From contig MBPM02000006.1 of NCBI GenBank assembly GCA_001695595.3, positions 372,001-436,000 of the forward strand: 64,000 nt of DNA, in the 5' to 3' direction. The notes beneath the pieces were generated by a model. That model saw only the letters and a program-made list of their open reading frames with translations, made no database searches and had not been told where the DNA came from. Made by a program: the position numbers and the translations under genes. Positions 43,267-55,380 of the stretch are shown one piece after another; position 1 is the stretch's first letter, and each line of letters begins with the position of its first letter. The stretch is from Plasmopara viticola. Taxonomy: Eukaryota; Oomycota; Peronosporomycetes; Peronosporales; Peronosporaceae.

Positions 43267-45974
43267 TCATGTACGATCCGTATCTGTCCTTAGAGGGAAT
43301 TCTAGCCCTCCAAAGTCATCAGTAGATAGCGATAGAAGGTCATAATCTTCAACTTGATATAAGGGGGTCCTTGCAACAAGCTCTGCGTGCGCCATGAATG
43401 TAAGCCTTGAGATCATGCCACCTCAGCGAGCAGACCCCCTTCTTGTCAATACTACATACGCAACGTTACGTACGTACCCTTGCTGTCGTTGCGAAGAATC
43501 GCTGCTTTCTTCACCAGCGTGGCGTAATTCTTCCATAAAGTCATGAACAGCTGAAACCTTGGACTCGATTTCTCGCGACACAGTCAATTGCTGCTCGTGC
43601 GAAGCTTTGATGGCTTCGACACATTCTTTCAGCGGCAGTAGTGTCGTTTTTAAACTGTTTTTGTGTACACACACTTCCGTCTCCCGTGCCACGAGCTTTT
43701 CATGCAGAGCAACGCGTTCTGCCTCCATACGAGCCAATCTTTTGTTCAATGCCTCGTTACGTCGATTGGCGGCTTCGAGAAGTTTACGCTGTTCTTCGCT
43801 CTGCATTCTATCTATTGTCTCTTGATTCATAGATTGTTGGTGTCGAACAGTCTGGTCCTGTGTAAGCATTTCCACGATACGAGCAAGCGTATCTTCTACA
43901 CGAGGTTGATGCTGAAGTAGCTGCAACAACATGGTCTGAATCCCTACATGTACTGTTGTACGCTCTCCAATTCCATTGTTGGTGATGCTCTCTTGGCTAG
44001 CGCCAGCAAGCCGGCGCCGCTTGTACGTCTTGTTGACGCCAGGGAAAGCGGCACCTTTGTGTGTCACAATCGACGCTTGCTGCTGTGGTTGACTGCTCGA
44101 ATCTGGTTGATTTGTAATGTCTGTCAACACAATCGGGCTAGCAGTACTTCGCTGAAGCACATCGAGGTCCCTCGGCGCATTCACTTGTGATTTAGAGGTC
44201 GGGGGTGATACTAAAGCAATAGCTCGCTGCTGTTCAGACTGAGACGGCTCTGACGTTACGCTTCTTGGTTCGGTTTCTGGCTCCTGCCTCTGCAGCACTT
44301 GGCGAACTCTTGACGTCTCGATTTCCTCGCTAGGTTGCGTAGCTTTCTTTTGCAAGCAGTCTGACGGTAAGGCATCGTGTGTCTTTAGCAGTTGTTGAGG
44401 AGCGGATAGTGCAACTCGAGCGCGAGACCTGGTTACGGGCGATCGCGTCAAACGCGTATGTTCTACATAAAATACCATTCGTTTCGTAAGCAATCCATTG
44501 CCGCTACCTTTGCACTCAACTTACGTGTTGCAGGAGCCCGCGACGAGCTTCCAGATGGTGGCAACAGCAGCGCCGATTGAGGTAGCGAGAGCACATAGAG
44601 ATCGTTCAACCATTCGTGCGACCCCGCATAGCCGCCAAAGACCAAGAGCTTTTGAACAGCATTTCGCCCTGCTGGTTCCGAGTGGATAAGCACTGTAGCA
44701 TGTGCTGTCCTTCCAACAGGCGTCGTCTCGGCCCGCTCTACGTCACTCTTTTGTGCGTCATTCCCAACTAATCGCCACGTCCGCATGCGAACATGATACA
44801 CAAACAATTCATTCTGACGCACCGCGCGTCGTCGTCCTCCAAAGAGCACGAGATGCTCAGGCGCGACGAACGTAAGCGAGTGATTGATCCGACACGACGG
44901 TCGATGGCCCATCGTTGCACCCGCGAGAGAATCCCATCGAGAATGCACGACATCGTAGAGAAAGAGCGACCCAAATTCTTGTTTCCCGTCCGTGCCGCCA
45001 AAAAGAAACAACGTCTTTCCATCTTGACTCGCTGTGAAGCCAGCAAACGCTCTTGGCTGTGGCTTTTGACCCGTCGAGTGAGTACTTGGTTGCACCCACT
45101 GATTCAACGGTGCATCGTAGTAGAAAAGGTCGTTCAGAAACGTCGTCGATGTTGCGTCTTTGCCTCCAAACACAAACACTTGATCGCCACCCACGACGAC
45201 ACTACTATGTGCATGTCTAGCACGAGGCTTCCACATACTCGAGTGATCAATTCGTCGGCTTTCCCACTGAGCTTCAAGCTCTGGTTCCTTTACTCTCAGT
45301 TCTTCAATTCGTAAAGTGCTTGTATCAAACGCCATCCCAGTCGCTTGTGATTCTGCCCCAGTGCCTCGTCCTTGCCTTGGAATGTCCGTCGCCACGACAA
45401 CATTGCCAATGACCAACACTCGAAACCCTCGCGCGTTTTCTTCCTCCTCAGAGCTCTTAACGTAGTGCATGGAATGATAATCTCTTCCTCCTCCTGGATG
45501 AAGGAACGTGGCGTCTCGTCTCTCAGTACGTGAATCAATCGATTGAAGACCTTGCCGACGGTTTTGACAAGTAGAAAGCACTGGCGAGCACGGTGAGAGG
45601 CTTTCGATCGTTGAACCGCGTGAGACTACGAGCTTTTTCCACTGAACGTCGTCTCCTGGCGAGTTTTGCTCCTCTCGACGGCTGCTACGTGTTGTAACGT
45701 TACTAGCTCGTTCGCTCGATGTATTGTCCGTTGCTAGTTTGAGTAGATGTACGTCTTCAAAGAACATTTTGCCGTCAGCGCCGCCAAAGAGAAGGACGCT
45801 ACGGGTTGGCGGGAAGAAAGTCATGGCGTGGCCAGAGCGAGCTGCGGGAAATGGTGAAGAAGGTGAAGAAGGCGAAGAAGGCGAAGAAGGTAAACAAAGC
45901 TGTGTCCATATGGGGACGCTGTGAGCGGTGGCAATTGCCGACGCGTCTGAGTGATCCGGGCATCGGAGGTGCAT
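43267..45974 (-). CDS. Kelch-repeat protein with C-terminal coiled coil
   Basis: Three exons, 44525-45974, 43478-44462 and 43267-43405, joined by 62- and 72-bp introns in continuous phase, giving 857 residues from the ATG at 45974. Residues about 45-470 carry Kelch blades with the typical LLFGG, FVFGG, LFLFGG, LVLFGG and LLVFGG strands and later W/Y positions (LFLYDVVHSRWDSL, LFVYHVRMRTWRL, LNDLYVLSL), forming a beta-propeller. An SSP tandem sits near residue 30. After a Ser/Gln-rich linker with a basic cluster (YKRRRLAG), residues about 660-810 form a charged coiled coil (EALNKRLARMEAERVALHEK). The last exon (LVARTPLYQVEDYDLLSL) was found only by splicing and uses an AAG acceptor. Kelch plus coiled coil suggests a scaffold, but no specific role can be given. 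Confidence 0.78.
45853..45888. repeat. 9-bp coding minisatellite, four units
   Basis: Four units of GGTGAAGAA/GGCGAAGAA, encoding Ser-Ser-Pro repeats on the minus strand in the N-terminal part of the Kelch protein. The 9-bp unit keeps frame whatever the copy number. Confidence 0.9.
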
Positions 45975-46398
45975 GAGCACAGGTCAAGCCGCTAAGAAAT
46001 AGGAAGTTTTGGCAAATCATATCATGACTTTTTGATTTTAGAGAATTATAACGATTCATGTTGCTTTTCAACCCGTTTCATGCAATCCGCTCTCGTCTAT
46101 GCCCACGTCAAATATTTACGCATTTGAAGTCAAACAGCACAATTCTTTACGGTTTACGCTAGTCCGAGTTTTAATTTCGTTCAGCGTATACTTCATCCAT
46201 GTAGTTTCTGGAAGAACGTCACAGCATCTTGTGCATAGTGCATAATCTTCCGATTGTCGACTTTTCACTATTTCCTGTGGTGAAAGTGTGCAATAAGAGA
46301 CGAATGCACTTGTTATCCTACTTTCGTCTGCCCGATCTTTGGTATGTGCACTGACAAAGTAGCCATTACGGCACCTTCTGAGAAAGCTTGATATGGAA

Positions 46399-46415
46399 AC
46401 CGGCATAATGCCGGT
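46399..46415. repeat. 17-bp palindrome
   Basis: ACCGGCATAATGCCGGT has exact 8-bp arms around one base. The CGGCAT core recurs in the hairpins at 48317 and 49349. Confidence 0.85.
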
Positions 46416-48316
46416 AGAATACCCAGAGTCACCATTTCTTCATACTTCTTTTAACGAGAAGTGACCATTTACCACAAAAGCTCGCCCGTTACACCATTCT
46501 CCTCCAAGACTTCGGCAACATTTGACTAAAAAGAGATAAGTGTCATATTTATGTGACTTGACGATAAGATGACAAGTACTCGCTTAGATTTTTGCCGGCT
46601 AGGGCCGCGAAGAGCCTTAGATCAATGACAGCGCTGTTAAAGTAAAATTATCGCCTAGGGTACTCCTTAAGGTGTTATAGTCAACGTGAGACTCACTGAC
46701 CATACGAAGAGTCTCATCCAAAAAAGCAGAAAGCCTATGATCTTTAATAAGCGAGATCTGACCTAGAATGCGAGATCGCCGTAGTTAACGGCAAGGAGGA
46801 AAAAGGACAAGCCGAAGAGAACAACCCTTGGCACACTTCTCGATTGGAGCCAGTGGCCGGGGTCACTATTGCTTTAGGTGGTGAAATGTGTGTATTCGAC
46901 TCGCCCACGGCTGAAACTCGCTTTTGCGTGAGAGGTTTATGGACTCTTTGAACAACGGGTCCAACATGAAAGAGGCTGAGGCAGACTATGATGCCGAGCA
47001 GTACGTTTAACTAGTTCGTGCATCGTGGGGTCTCTCTGGACGGCGCGATGCGCGAAGTAATCAACTTAAACGACTTGAGTCGACACCGTGCAAGCCGCTT
47101 TTTGCATGGTATCGATAAACGTCGTTTAGGCTTCGAAAAGAGCTAGCATTCCAGTGGAATTTCATGTTGGCAATGTGCGTCCTTTCAGCACCACATCAAA
47201 CTCCGCTGAAACATTGTTCTCGGCATTAAAAGTAGTCTGTGGCGTGCACCCGGTTTAGGGGAACCTCATAGCACTAGCACCACCACAACTCAATTAAATA
47301 ATATATTATGCAATTGATCAAACCTCAGTGGCATTAATATGTTTATACCACGTGAAACGAAATTCAATTTAAAATCAAAAGCTATATCACGTAAAACGAA
47401 ATACTCTAAGTCCAAGAGTTTTAAGTGCAGTCTTCTCACTGGTTGGTCAGAAATAACTTACCTCCAAGATTTGTCGGCTTCAACCAGGCGGGAGTGTATG
47501 CACCAAGCGCAGGTACGAAGTCATTCCAACCATACCTCAATAAGACCAAAATACCGCAGCTAACATAACAAACTTTCACATCAGATCGCAAAAGCCTTTG
47601 ATCAGTCATGCAGAGGCAATCCTGAATGGATTCCTAAAGATTTGTTAGGTGGTCAACTATGCCGTTCACACGAAGGCCCTGGCGTCCGTGAAAATGCCAC
47701 TGATTCCTAACTCTGACCACGGCTCGGTCTATAGCCTTCTTTTCGAGGATCAGCGGCTCTTATACGACTGTGAACGCGCTTGAGATTTCTATCGTGGTGG
47801 TAGTCTCCGAGGCGATCCCAGACTCTTGAGGACATTGGAGATGATTGAATGCTTTGGCAGTATGACCTATGAGCTCTACATTTTGATCTACTCGCTGGGT
47901 TCGCAACTCGCGCGACTCCGCAGTGGTCTTCAGGCCTGGCCAGCAACTCAAAGGATAAGTACGCGGCCTTTCAGCTCAATGAACAGTACCTTGGGCTTTA
48001 GCGGACTACCCGTTCAATATCTTTCAAAAATTAAATCAACTCATACATTTTCGCCTTACTTGCGAGGCTGAGTACGAGAAAAAACGCTTCGAAGAGGTGC
48101 TGTGGATTTCTTAAGACACACATGAGATCCGGAGCTTAAGAGGTTTAAAGCGTATGAGACGCCACACATTATATGTTGCGCGCTTCTAGATGGTCGACGG
48201 TGCACACCGAATCAAGACTTTCGAAGACCGGAAATATTCCGAGGAAGTGATATTATGTTGAGATTTCGAAATTACTCTGTCTAGTGGTGGGGGTATCTCA
48301 TTTGGCACCATTAAAA

Positions 48317-48415
48317 AGCGATGGGTGATTTTCCGGCATGCACGGGAAAACTCTGATTTTTATTAAAAAAATGATTCAAAGTTTTCCCGTGCATGCCAGA
48401 AAATCACCCATCGCT
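48317..48415. repeat. Long hairpin / MITE-like inverted repeat (35-bp arms)
   Basis: The arms 48317-48351 (starting AGCGATGGGTGATTTTCC) and 48381-48415 are inverted copies matching at 34 of 35 positions, around a 29-nt AT-rich spacer. The mispair is G versus A in the CCGGCATGC region. Weaker pairing continues into the spacer. No ORF is present. It could be a MITE or foldback element, or the source of a hairpin RNA. TTAA lies just left of the left arm, but there is no matching TTAA on the right. Confidence 0.9.
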
Positions 48416-49348
48416 GGGTCCCTTGATGTGCTGACTGAATTTAGCCAACCATTTTGCAGTGCGATACCTGTTTCCGTAAGGTCTCGCAGTAGAGGCTTTA
48501 AAAGAATTTTTTTCTCTTACTTAGCCTAGAGCTTTCGCACTCGAAAGGCTTTCAAATACAAAACACCCCTGCTGCTATTGAAGTGGCTTAGGACTTAAAA
48601 AAACTACCTTTTCTTCATCACGCGGTCCATATGAAATGGCAGCTGGCCCTGATGATCGATAAGCACTTGAAGAAGCCACTTATACCTCGGCGTTTTGCCT
48701 TCTCAAGGCTCGATCGTACAGAGGTAGTATCGAGGTAATTCCGAGTTAAAAACAATTCCCGAAAGATGACAAAAAGAAGTGGCTTCTTCCAGCGCTTTTT
48801 GACCACGCGCTTTAGATGGCTTTTGAGCTTGACCCTGGCGGTCAAGCCACGACTTTCCAAAAGACCGGATACTTAAGATCATTGGAGTGGATGTGATTCC
48901 TTTTGTCACATGACCAATGAGCCTTATTGAAAGGGCGTCGGGAAGCTGCTTCCCTCCGTAGTAAGCCTTAAATTTGATTGTTAGAAGTGCACAAGTTTGG
49001 ACCGGTCATTTTGGTGTCGGTCATGGCCTTATCAGCAGCCGTATGACCACATGTGCTTTCCTTGCCTTTCCATCAGAGCTAAGCGCGGAAGGAACGCTTA
49101 AGCAAGGTTTTGATGGCTTTAATTTTGCATATATGGCTCGAAGACTTAAACATTATAATTCCTGCTCGTGTTTGCTCACATAAAATATTGAATGCGTCGA
49201 CTTTGGCTCTGTAAGGCATAGTAAATAGCGTATGTCAAAAGATGCCTATTTTAGAGACGTAGAACTTCCGATGGAATTTTACTAATTGATAGTAAATTGG
49301 TACTCTCAAGTGATAGAATTAGCATCTATAAACAACAATCTATAGACA

Positions 49349-49380
49349 CGGAAGCGGCATAACTAATAATGCCGCTTTCG
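49349..49380. repeat. 12-bp-arm hairpin
   Basis: CGGAAGCGGCAT and ATGCCGCTTTCG pair at 11 of 12 positions around an 8-nt loop. It lies in the gene-poor region, with no adjacent gene for it to terminate. Confidence 0.8.
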
Positions 49381-51022
49381 TATTTGTCGAATTGTTCGTA
49401 TCGGTGAATCCAATCACATCTCTTTCTCTTCTGGTCTTGTTCCATCAAGCTTTAACGAAGCCAGATAGAGGTCCCCGTAAAAAAAGCCTGAACTTGCGCC
49501 AGAGACCTAAAAGAAAAAGGAGCTAACCTCAACCTCGAAAGCACTTATATTTCTAGCAGCTGTCGGTCCTCTCCTGTATCATAGTCCATTACATTAAAAG
49601 AGTATAGAGATCGTCTTTGAGGAAGCCACATTGTTTGTGTTTAGCACAATTATTGATAGCTTGTCGGCCAGCGAGTGTGTTGTCTCATTGCAATGTGTAT
49701 TAGTGCACGCGGTTGACTCTCTTCGTTCGACCATCCGTTTGAGACTGGTTTGCTGCAAGCAAATTTCTACAAAAGTGTCTGTCAATGCGGCACATCGCTA
49801 ATTCTATCCGTCCGAAAGTACACGGTGTCCAGATATTGTATCTATGAATAGCCTTGCTATGCGTCTGTTAGTGACGCTGGCTGGAAAAGGCACCAAACAC
49901 ATTATCTTACCCAGGCAACACAATGTCCATGCTGTCACCATTTTCCAAAAGCTGAAGACAAAATTGAGGTTCAACAACTCACCAGGAATGGTAAGTGAGC
50001 TTTTAATGCAGCCTTCCAGCATGTCTCGCAGGTCTTCACGTACTTGGTCACCCATTTGTACGTGTAAAGCTATGTCAAATCTAAGCAAAAGGTCCTTTCT
50101 CGGCTTTAAGAGACAGAGAATAGATGTATAGCATTTAGAGAACTAAGGACCTTCAGTTTTTTGTCGTTAAGAGCAACGACTTAAGCTGTATATGCTAATT
50201 TTATTGTTGACCGTCTGTCCACTCATAGAGATCAAATTTCGATCGCTGTCGAGGAATTGGTGTATAGCTCTGTCATACATATTTGCGACGAGGACTCGCA
50301 CTAAGGGTTGTAAATTGGCATTAATTTTTATGCCTGATTATTTGTTCGTCCGAAGAGCTTACGGTCGGGCTGTTAAGGATTAACTCGTGCCTGGTCTAAG
50401 CAAAAGCGTTACGAACATATTAAGCTTGACTGATCTGTATTCGACAAAAAAACTGGATATTAAGCGAAGCATGACAGCCCTTTTGCTATTCGCTTGGACA
50501 AATAGGCTATGTTTATGTCGCCGTCCGCAAGAATGCGTAGTCGGTCTAGACTTTGAGGGCTTAAGGCCCAGAAGACACAATCGGAACTTTATCAGCAAAT
50601 AATTCCTGACTAAAACTTCTTTGTCATGAACGGAGTGTATTTCTTGTAAAAGTCCTAATGATACCTGAAGTGGAACAAGACGATTTACAAATTTGCCCTT
50701 GAACGTATTGATAATGACGACTGCCAACGCCCTTCTTCAACTGTGATAGAGAGCTGAATAATCTATGTATATCATTATAGTACACTTTGCGCAGCTGAAC
50801 CGATAAGGTGATTTGATGTTTGCCACAATTTCTCACTCAACCGAGATCTTTGCTGGTTCAATTATCTATGCAAGGACCTGCCGTAATAACGTTCATCTTC
50901 CTGATCATTGTAATAAATAAATTTGTAGTACTATCTTAATACATTTCTACCTAGTACTTCTTTACTTTACTTTGTACTGCTTTAATAGCATTTTATCAAA
51001 GTAGCCGCAACTTAACGGGCAA

Positions 51023-54000
51023 ATGCCGTGCACGATTAAGATCCGGCTGGTCGAGGCACGAGACATGCCTGCGGTGGACCGCACCAGCAAACTAGCGGAC
51101 GCTTACGTCGGCATCACATTTGCTAGCTTTGAAGCCAAGTCGTCGGTGTCCAAGAAGACTTTGAACCCGAAATGGGACGAAGAATTTCGCTTCGATGTGG
51201 CTGACGACTCGGTCTTGCAGAGCCAGCCCATCGAGTTTAAGCTCATGGATCACGACGTGTATACTACTGATGCGACGGTGGGGATTGTCTACGTGGACCT
51301 CAATTGTCTACTCATGCGGGATGGCCACGTGATCCAGGGCTGGTTCCCAGTATATGACACGCTTCTCGGCGTTCGTTGTGAACTGAGTCTAGTGATTCGA
51401 CTTCAGTACTTTGGAGACGTCAATCCTTTTCGTGAATCGTCAGCAGGTGTGCAATTTTTTGGCTTATCAACATTAGACCCGAGTTTATATCGGATCGAGA
51501 GCTTGTTGGGGTTTGTCGAGGAACTCGTGGTGCATGCGGACCCCGAGTATTCATGGAGTGACAGTTTTCGCACATCCAGACGCAGCAATGAACATCGCCA
51601 GTTGCTGCTGTATAAATTGTCTTCCCAAGTCGCAACGTTAGTTGGCAAGAAGGCGCTCGAGCTGGGCGGCAACGCCGTCATGGCCTATAAACAGTTTTTT
51701 GATGTCGAAGGAGATAGTGGCCTCGTAGCACGGGCTTGTGGGACAGCGTGCTCTATTGTACCAGTGGGCAAGAACGAAGGAACCTCAGGGGAAGGCAATA
51801 GCGAAGATGGACACATGGACTGCAGCGGGGATGCAAACGACGAGGGCACACTTGTGGGGGGAGACAGTGGCGAGCCTCTTGTCTCCCCTCGTTTCTATCC
51901 ACGACGTGTACTTAAATCTCTTAAGACACAGGAAGCTTTTAATATTTCTGCACACGATGTAAGTGGCTGAAAAGGATGGTTCTGACTTGAGCGTAATAGG
52001 AAAAGGACTGACGCTGCTGGACTATATGGGTTAGGAAGTCCAATTGATCACACTGAAAGTCTTTAATCCGGCTACCAGGATTCGGCTGGCTGGAATTGTA
52101 AGCGCTCGCTCGGTCAAGTATCTTGGCAAATTAGCGACAAAGTTGGCGGATCAAGAGACGCGAGACTCGTGGTGGCTTGAACTCCGTGAAGAAGTAAGAT
52201 TCGGGCGGCCAATCTTAGTGTCGGTGCTTGCTCTTAAATTTGTCGTGCATTGTGCAGATTCGAGCGCATGCGCAGTCGCTCCAGTGTCCATTTGTTATCG
52301 GATATACCGAGTCTTGTACCATTCACAATGATGTCTGTGTCATTTCCGCCTCGTACGTTATCAACAAGTACCACTCTATACGCTCTTTGGTACAGACTTT
52401 ACCAAGTAAGTTGTGTGAGCAGAGGTACGGCAGCAGTGATGAAGAATCCTCTTGAACAGCGACAAAGCCACCGAAATGGTACTTCTAGCTATGACGCTGA
52501 TGCGGATGGTTCAGAGGTACACGCCTCGTCACCACCCATAATGAACCTTCCGTTACTCGAAGTTTCTGCCCCAATCATCGGACACCGCAGTCCCCCGTTC
52601 CCGTGTTCGACGCATCCATTGATCCCGCCAAGAACGAAAGCAAGGTGTGACGTTTTAAGACGTCTCGTGTGGTAATTGATACAATCATCTGATACTGTGT
52701 TTGCTACCAGGAGAAGTCGCGGAGCTCACTCCCCTTGTCTTTTGTGTCATATTCCGTACTCGCGATCACTTGCCCCATTTTCTAAGTACTCGAATATTGC
52801 AAAGCTGCTGGTAACATGGTACTCACCACATGCTGAATTATCGTGGCAGTATGCGAATGGTTCGTTGTGGGCTGTGTGGAAATAAATGGGTGCCCGAGAT
52901 GATGATTGCATCGATTGAGCCCCCTGCTGGACTTGCAATGATGGGAAAAGGAACCTTTATACAAGCTCGAGTGTGTCGACAGCGTCGAAAAGGAACGGGC
53001 GATGTGAATGCCACGATCGTGTCGGATGCGTTGCCATTTCTTGAGTATGAACTCTATCGTCAGGTACACGACATCGCTAATCTATCTCGTGCAAAAGCAA
53101 AGCAAACACAGGCGTGTGTATTCCTTTTATCTGCAGCTTATTGTCAAGATGAAAGTTCTTGGGGTGAATGCTGTGTTTGCCTTTGACTCCCAAATTCAGG
53201 TTGGTGGCTCACTGATTGTCGGTGTCATAACGGGTACCGGTCTTTATCTCCCTGCCCTCCCACCGCCACCCACGCTTCGTATTGAGCGAAACATTGATGT
53301 AAGACGCTTGCTCACACGTTCTTTGCCTTCAAGAAAATTATAGTTGAGTGCTAATGAAACGAGTAGGTGAAAGATGATGAAGATCGGCGTTTGGTTGAGC
53401 TACAAGCCCAAATTGAAGCACTTAGCACATTCAACAAGGACAGGGTACCTTGTGTTATCTGAAACGATACGTCACTAATTTAACTAAGCTTTCTCTTCTT
53501 GGATATGATGTTTAGCTTCATCGGGACCGTGTCTGTATTGTTCAACCAAAGTATGAAAATGTTTATGGAGGTCGAAATGCGCGTCATCAACTCCAGACCA
53601 GCACTTTGCTTTCTTCTGACCAGGACGATGAAAATGGAAAGGGGGTTAAGCGTCTCGCCCACATTCGTTCCGTAGTGAGACGAGCGCAAAGGAAGCAGGT
53701 GCCCGCACCATCGTCCGACGACGAGAATGCTTCCCAAGCATCTGCTTCCATGGAATGCGCAGCTGCAGCAGCGACACTCCTGGATGGCAGTATATCACTG
53801 ACTCGAGAGATTGAGACTTTACCTGCCCCCACGTTTCAAACGTCGCTTGACAATGATACAAAGACTCTGAGCTCGTCCTCCGAGTCAAGTTCCGAGTCGG
53901 AAGAAGAAGCGTTCAATGATGGTTTTGGTGACTCCAAGGAGACTTTTGTATTGGAGATCGACGATGAGACCGACGAAGATCTCATGTCAGTGTTGCTTGA

Positions 54001-55156
54001 GCAGGAATTACCAGAGGTACATCTACCTTTTCTATTGATTAAATATGGTCCAATTGATTGAATACTTGACCGTAAAACAGGGAATCTACATGTGTAACAC
54101 GGACCGTTTACCAGGGGAATTTATCTCGGGTGAAAACGTGCACTTGATTCTGTCCATGAAACGAGTGGAGTGGAATGAAGATCGAATGCGAGATACCCGT
54201 TTGAATGAATTGCTTTCTGTCGTCTTTAAAGAGCTTTTCGCAAGGTAGAGAACAAAATTCGAAGCATTTATTGTAATGGCGCTAACAGATTATTCCTTAG
54301 CTTGTTAAGTAAAGTGCACGTGTACGCTCCCTGTGCTGTCTGCGGCCTCAAGACACGAATTGCAGTGGCGTCGGACACAACGGTATGTCCACTGTAAAAT
54401 ATAATAGCAACTCTTGAATTAATATTATTGTGGGTTTAGCTTGAAGTCGTGTTGAGTGGCATGGCAGTCTTGGAAAAAAATGATGAAGATCCCATTGAGA
54501 ATTCGTACAACAATACTGCTATTTCGATTGAAATGCAAGAGACTCAACAAGCGGATTTCATTGGAAAAACCTCGTTGACATCGGCAACAGTGCACGACAT
54601 TCCGCTTTCGGGCAAAGCGAGTCCATCCGAACTCCACCTCGATCCACCACCTCGGACGCGAAGCTTTTGGCATCATCGTCGCTCGCAAGACACGAGCGGG
54701 GCGCCTGCTCTTTCTACTCCTGAATGGATCGAGCTGACACCACTTGGTTACATTCCTGGCGCTCATGTGACCCGTTACCTCGGTCGTGTGACGCTGCACT
54801 TTATCAAAGAAAGCTGGACCGTGCGTGAGAGCGGAGGCTTGAGCGCTTTCTACCACTTGTTTCTAAGTGAAGCCATAGCCATTGTTCGTGCTCATGTGCG
54901 CTCTTTGGGTGGGAATGCCATGCTCACGTTTCGTCTGATACCGATTGAGTCAAGTCAGCTGTACCGCAATCAAGTGTACAACATGATTAGCATCACTGGT
55001 GACGTTGTCATGATCGAGCGTGAGGGACCGCCCACCATGTCGACGTCTAAATATTCACTAGCAGATAAAGACGACAAGTGTGCCACTCTTGACGACACTG
55101 GAAAGCGGGAAAGTCACGGTTCTGCACAAGAAGCTCTTGACGCCAGCGATAATTGA
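51023..55156 (+). CDS. C2-domain protein, C2CD5 (CDP138) homologue
   Basis: Twelve exons: 51023-51958, 52035-52193, 52258-52352, 52423-52644, 52711-52785, 52850-53063, 53137-53298, 53367-53444, 53516-54016, 54081-54244, 54301-54382 and 54440-55156. They join in phase to 1134 residues. Human C2CD5 is a calcium-binding Akt substrate needed for GLUT4 vesicle fusion. The N-terminal C2 domain (about 1-130) has TLNPKWDEEFRF and MDHDVYTTDATVG. FVEELVVHADPEYSW, SNEHRQLL and GNAVMAYKQFFDVEGDSGLV follow. Exons 2-3 give VSARSVKYLG and ETRDSWWLELREE. Exons 5-6 build a CxxC...CxxC zinc ribbon (CLLCHIPY, CGLCGNKW) and GKGTFIQARVC. Later parts match too: LPFLEYELYRQ, GVNAVFAFDSQIQVG, TFVLEIDDETDEDL, and the last exon's LGYIPGAHVTRYLGRVTLHF. 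Every block occurs in the human order. Convergent with the SDR gene. Confidence 0.92.
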
Positions 55157-55380
55157 GCTCGCGCCATATTGTAACGATTTGGAATGAACAGAACTCCACA
55201 ATGGAAGCTTAAGCTTTCCTTTGTGTACTGAAACAGCAAATATTGGTAATCAAATATGGACGATGTTAATCAAAGCAGTAATGAAAGTAATATTTTTTGG
55301 TAGATATTACTCTATTAAATATAGCCTACTTTTACGTTTCCCTACTATGAAAAAAAAATTCTACTAATTCGTATTGCGAA

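Larger units (their letters stand above)
45975..51022. other. Gene-poor stretch with eroded element remains
   Basis: 5 kb without an intact gene. Coding-like but broken frames occur at about 46760-46990 and 47940-48110 on the plus strand, the latter with segments such as ADYPFNIFQKLNQLIHF separated by stops and frame changes. They look like a long-dead transposon, family unknown. The hairpins at 46399, 48317 and 49349 are listed separately. Confidence 0.55.
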
